A DNA stretch of 12,156 nucleotides, from positions 1-12,156 of the forward strand of contig DAHXMR010000094.1 in assembly GCA_027371655.1 (NCBI GenBank), read 5' to 3'. Shown in pieces: positions 11,505 through 12,156 of the stretch; position 1 is the first letter of the stretch; each line of letters starts with the position of its first letter. Both the position numbers and the translations under genes were made by a program. The stretch comes from Microcaldota archaeon (GTDB lineage Archaea; Micrarchaeota; Micrarchaeia; Norongarragalinales; CAINOH01). The notes beneath the pieces were generated by a model. The model was not told the origin of the DNA. It did no database searches and worked only from the letters and a program-made list of their open reading frames with translations.

Positions 11505-12156
11505 TCAAAGCACGATATTTATCTTCTTCCCGCACTTGGGGCACGCGGGGGCCTTGCCCTTGGGAGCTTTTTCGAAAACATTGGAAAGCACGCGCATTCC
11601 GCTTCTTGCAACAAGCACTGTTTTGCACTTGGGGCAAACCGTGTCCTCCACGTGCGGCAAACCCGTGTTGCCGATGAAAACGTATTCCAGCCCCTCGACC
11701 TCCGCGATTTTCTTCGCCCCCACAAGCGTGCTCAAAGGCGTTTCGGGAAGGCTTGCCATCTTGTGGTAGGGGAAAAAGCGGATGAAATGCACGGGAATGT
11801 CCTTTCCCACGCCCGCCACAAAGCGCGAAAGCTCGCGCAAGTCGTCCACCGAGTCGTTCAACGTCGGAATTATCAGGGCAATTAGTTCGAGATGAACCGG
11901 GTGCGCGGAGCGCCGAGTGGAATAGACGCGCTTGATGCTGTCGAGCACTGGTTGCAGCGAGCCCCCGGTTGTTTCCAAATACTTGTCGTTTTTGATGAAC
12001 TTGAGGTCGATGCGGATTGCGTCAAGCAGTTTCTCCTTTTGCATCAAATAGAACATTTCTTTTGTGAAATAGCCATTGGACACAAACATGTGCGCCATCC
12101 CCGGCGCAATCTTTTTCGTTTCCAAAACAGTGTCGCGGGCGTATTCGAAGAAAATC
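11505..12156 (-). CDS. AmmeMemoRadiSam-type radical SAM enzyme, C-terminal part (runs off the right edge)
   Basis: About 217 residues are visible, opening in the middle of the radical SAM barrel (FFEYARDTVLETKKIAPGMA, like the E-P-T-x-F-x-E-x-A region of this family). MFVSNGYFTKEM and the strand AIRIDLKFIKNDKYLETTGG follow, then LELIALIIPTLNDSVDDLRE and PVHFIRFFPYHKM. The CxxxCxxC cluster motif lies beyond the edge. The C terminus has two zinc-ribbon-like knuckles, CPKCKTVLVAR and ACPKCGKKI, typical of these proteins. Members resemble pyruvate formate-lyase activases and often occur near Memo and AMMECR1 homologues; their reaction is not settled. The 58-residue gene and the nitroreductase gene follow on the same strand. 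The family call is strong, and truncation is only by the window edge. Confidence 0.88.
   Translation of the reverse strand, partial: IFFEYARDTVLETKKIAPGMAHMFVSNGYFTKEMFYLMQKEKLLDAIRIDLKFIKNDKYLETTGGSLQPVLDSIKRVYSTRRSAHPVHLELIALIIPTLNDSVDDLRELSRFVAGVGKDIPVHFIRFFPYHKMASLPETPLSTLVGAKKIAEVEGLEYVFIGNTGLPHVEDTVCPKCKTVLVARSGMRVLSNVFEKAPKGKAPACPKCGKKINIVL

Noticed and set aside
10459..11769. Plus-strand open frame of 436 codons
   Set aside because: It is antisense to the nitroreductase and radical SAM genes and overlaps the mini-protein in another frame; its composition is that of a GC-rich shadow frame.
1..12156. Insertion sequence or transposase gene
   Set aside because: No transposase, integrase or terminal inverted repeats of IS type were found in any frame.

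Overview
The window is from an archaeon with a compact, mostly GC-rich genome. Three lines of evidence support this. Ribosomal protein L10e and the PIN-ATPase-KH protein are archaeal families. Two tRNA genes carry introns at the archaeal 37/38 position. Most genes have archaeal A/T-rich TATA-type boxes, with leaderless starts or GGTG/GGTGG ribosome binding sites. Lipobox proteins, short intergenic gaps and many orphan small proteins would fit a DPANN-type lineage such as Diapherotrites or Micrarchaeota, but no marker here proves that.

Left part (1-2405, minus strand): an extended-SDR epimerase, a stand-alone ATP-cone protein and the N-terminal part of an MscS-type channel run one after another. 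A DUF457/YdjM-like four-helix membrane protein lies upstream of them. Positions 2522-2686 hold tRNA-Leu(CAA), with an 80-nt intron and a clean bulge-helix-bulge splice motif.

Positions 2793-4981 (minus strand) encode a cell-surface pair: a large signal-peptide protein with one C-terminal membrane anchor, then a lipoprotein with a Pro/Thr linker.

Positions 5093-5673 form a tRNA locus. tRNA-Tyr(GTA) has a 171-nt intron that can fold in alternative ways. It is followed by a highly structured stretch (5399-5526) that ends in a copy of the tRNA-Tyr 3' end, then by tRNA-Asp(GTC). Part of the structured stretch recurs at 11212-11283 on the minus strand, ahead of a nitroreductase gene. Base differences between the two copies preserve pairing in the first hairpin, and in both copies one C-rich strand can pair with either of two G-rich strands. 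This recurrent RNA-like element is the most interesting unexplained signal in the window.

Positions 5713-8574 mix ordinary genes (a four-helix membrane protein and L10e with a long Ala/Glu/Lys/Gly tail) with two AT-richer orphans: a small lipoprotein and a 240-residue protein with two GxxH motifs. They look acquired or fast-evolving.

Positions 8638-12156 hold the PIN-ATPase-KH protein with a terminator; a structured leader or small RNA ending in a terminator hairpin; a 42-residue CxxCxxC mini-protein whose stop overlaps that of a convergent FMN nitroreductase; a 58-residue charged protein; and the C-terminal part of an AmmeMemoRadiSam-type radical SAM enzyme. The last group may be linked to redox chemistry, but only gene proximity supports that.
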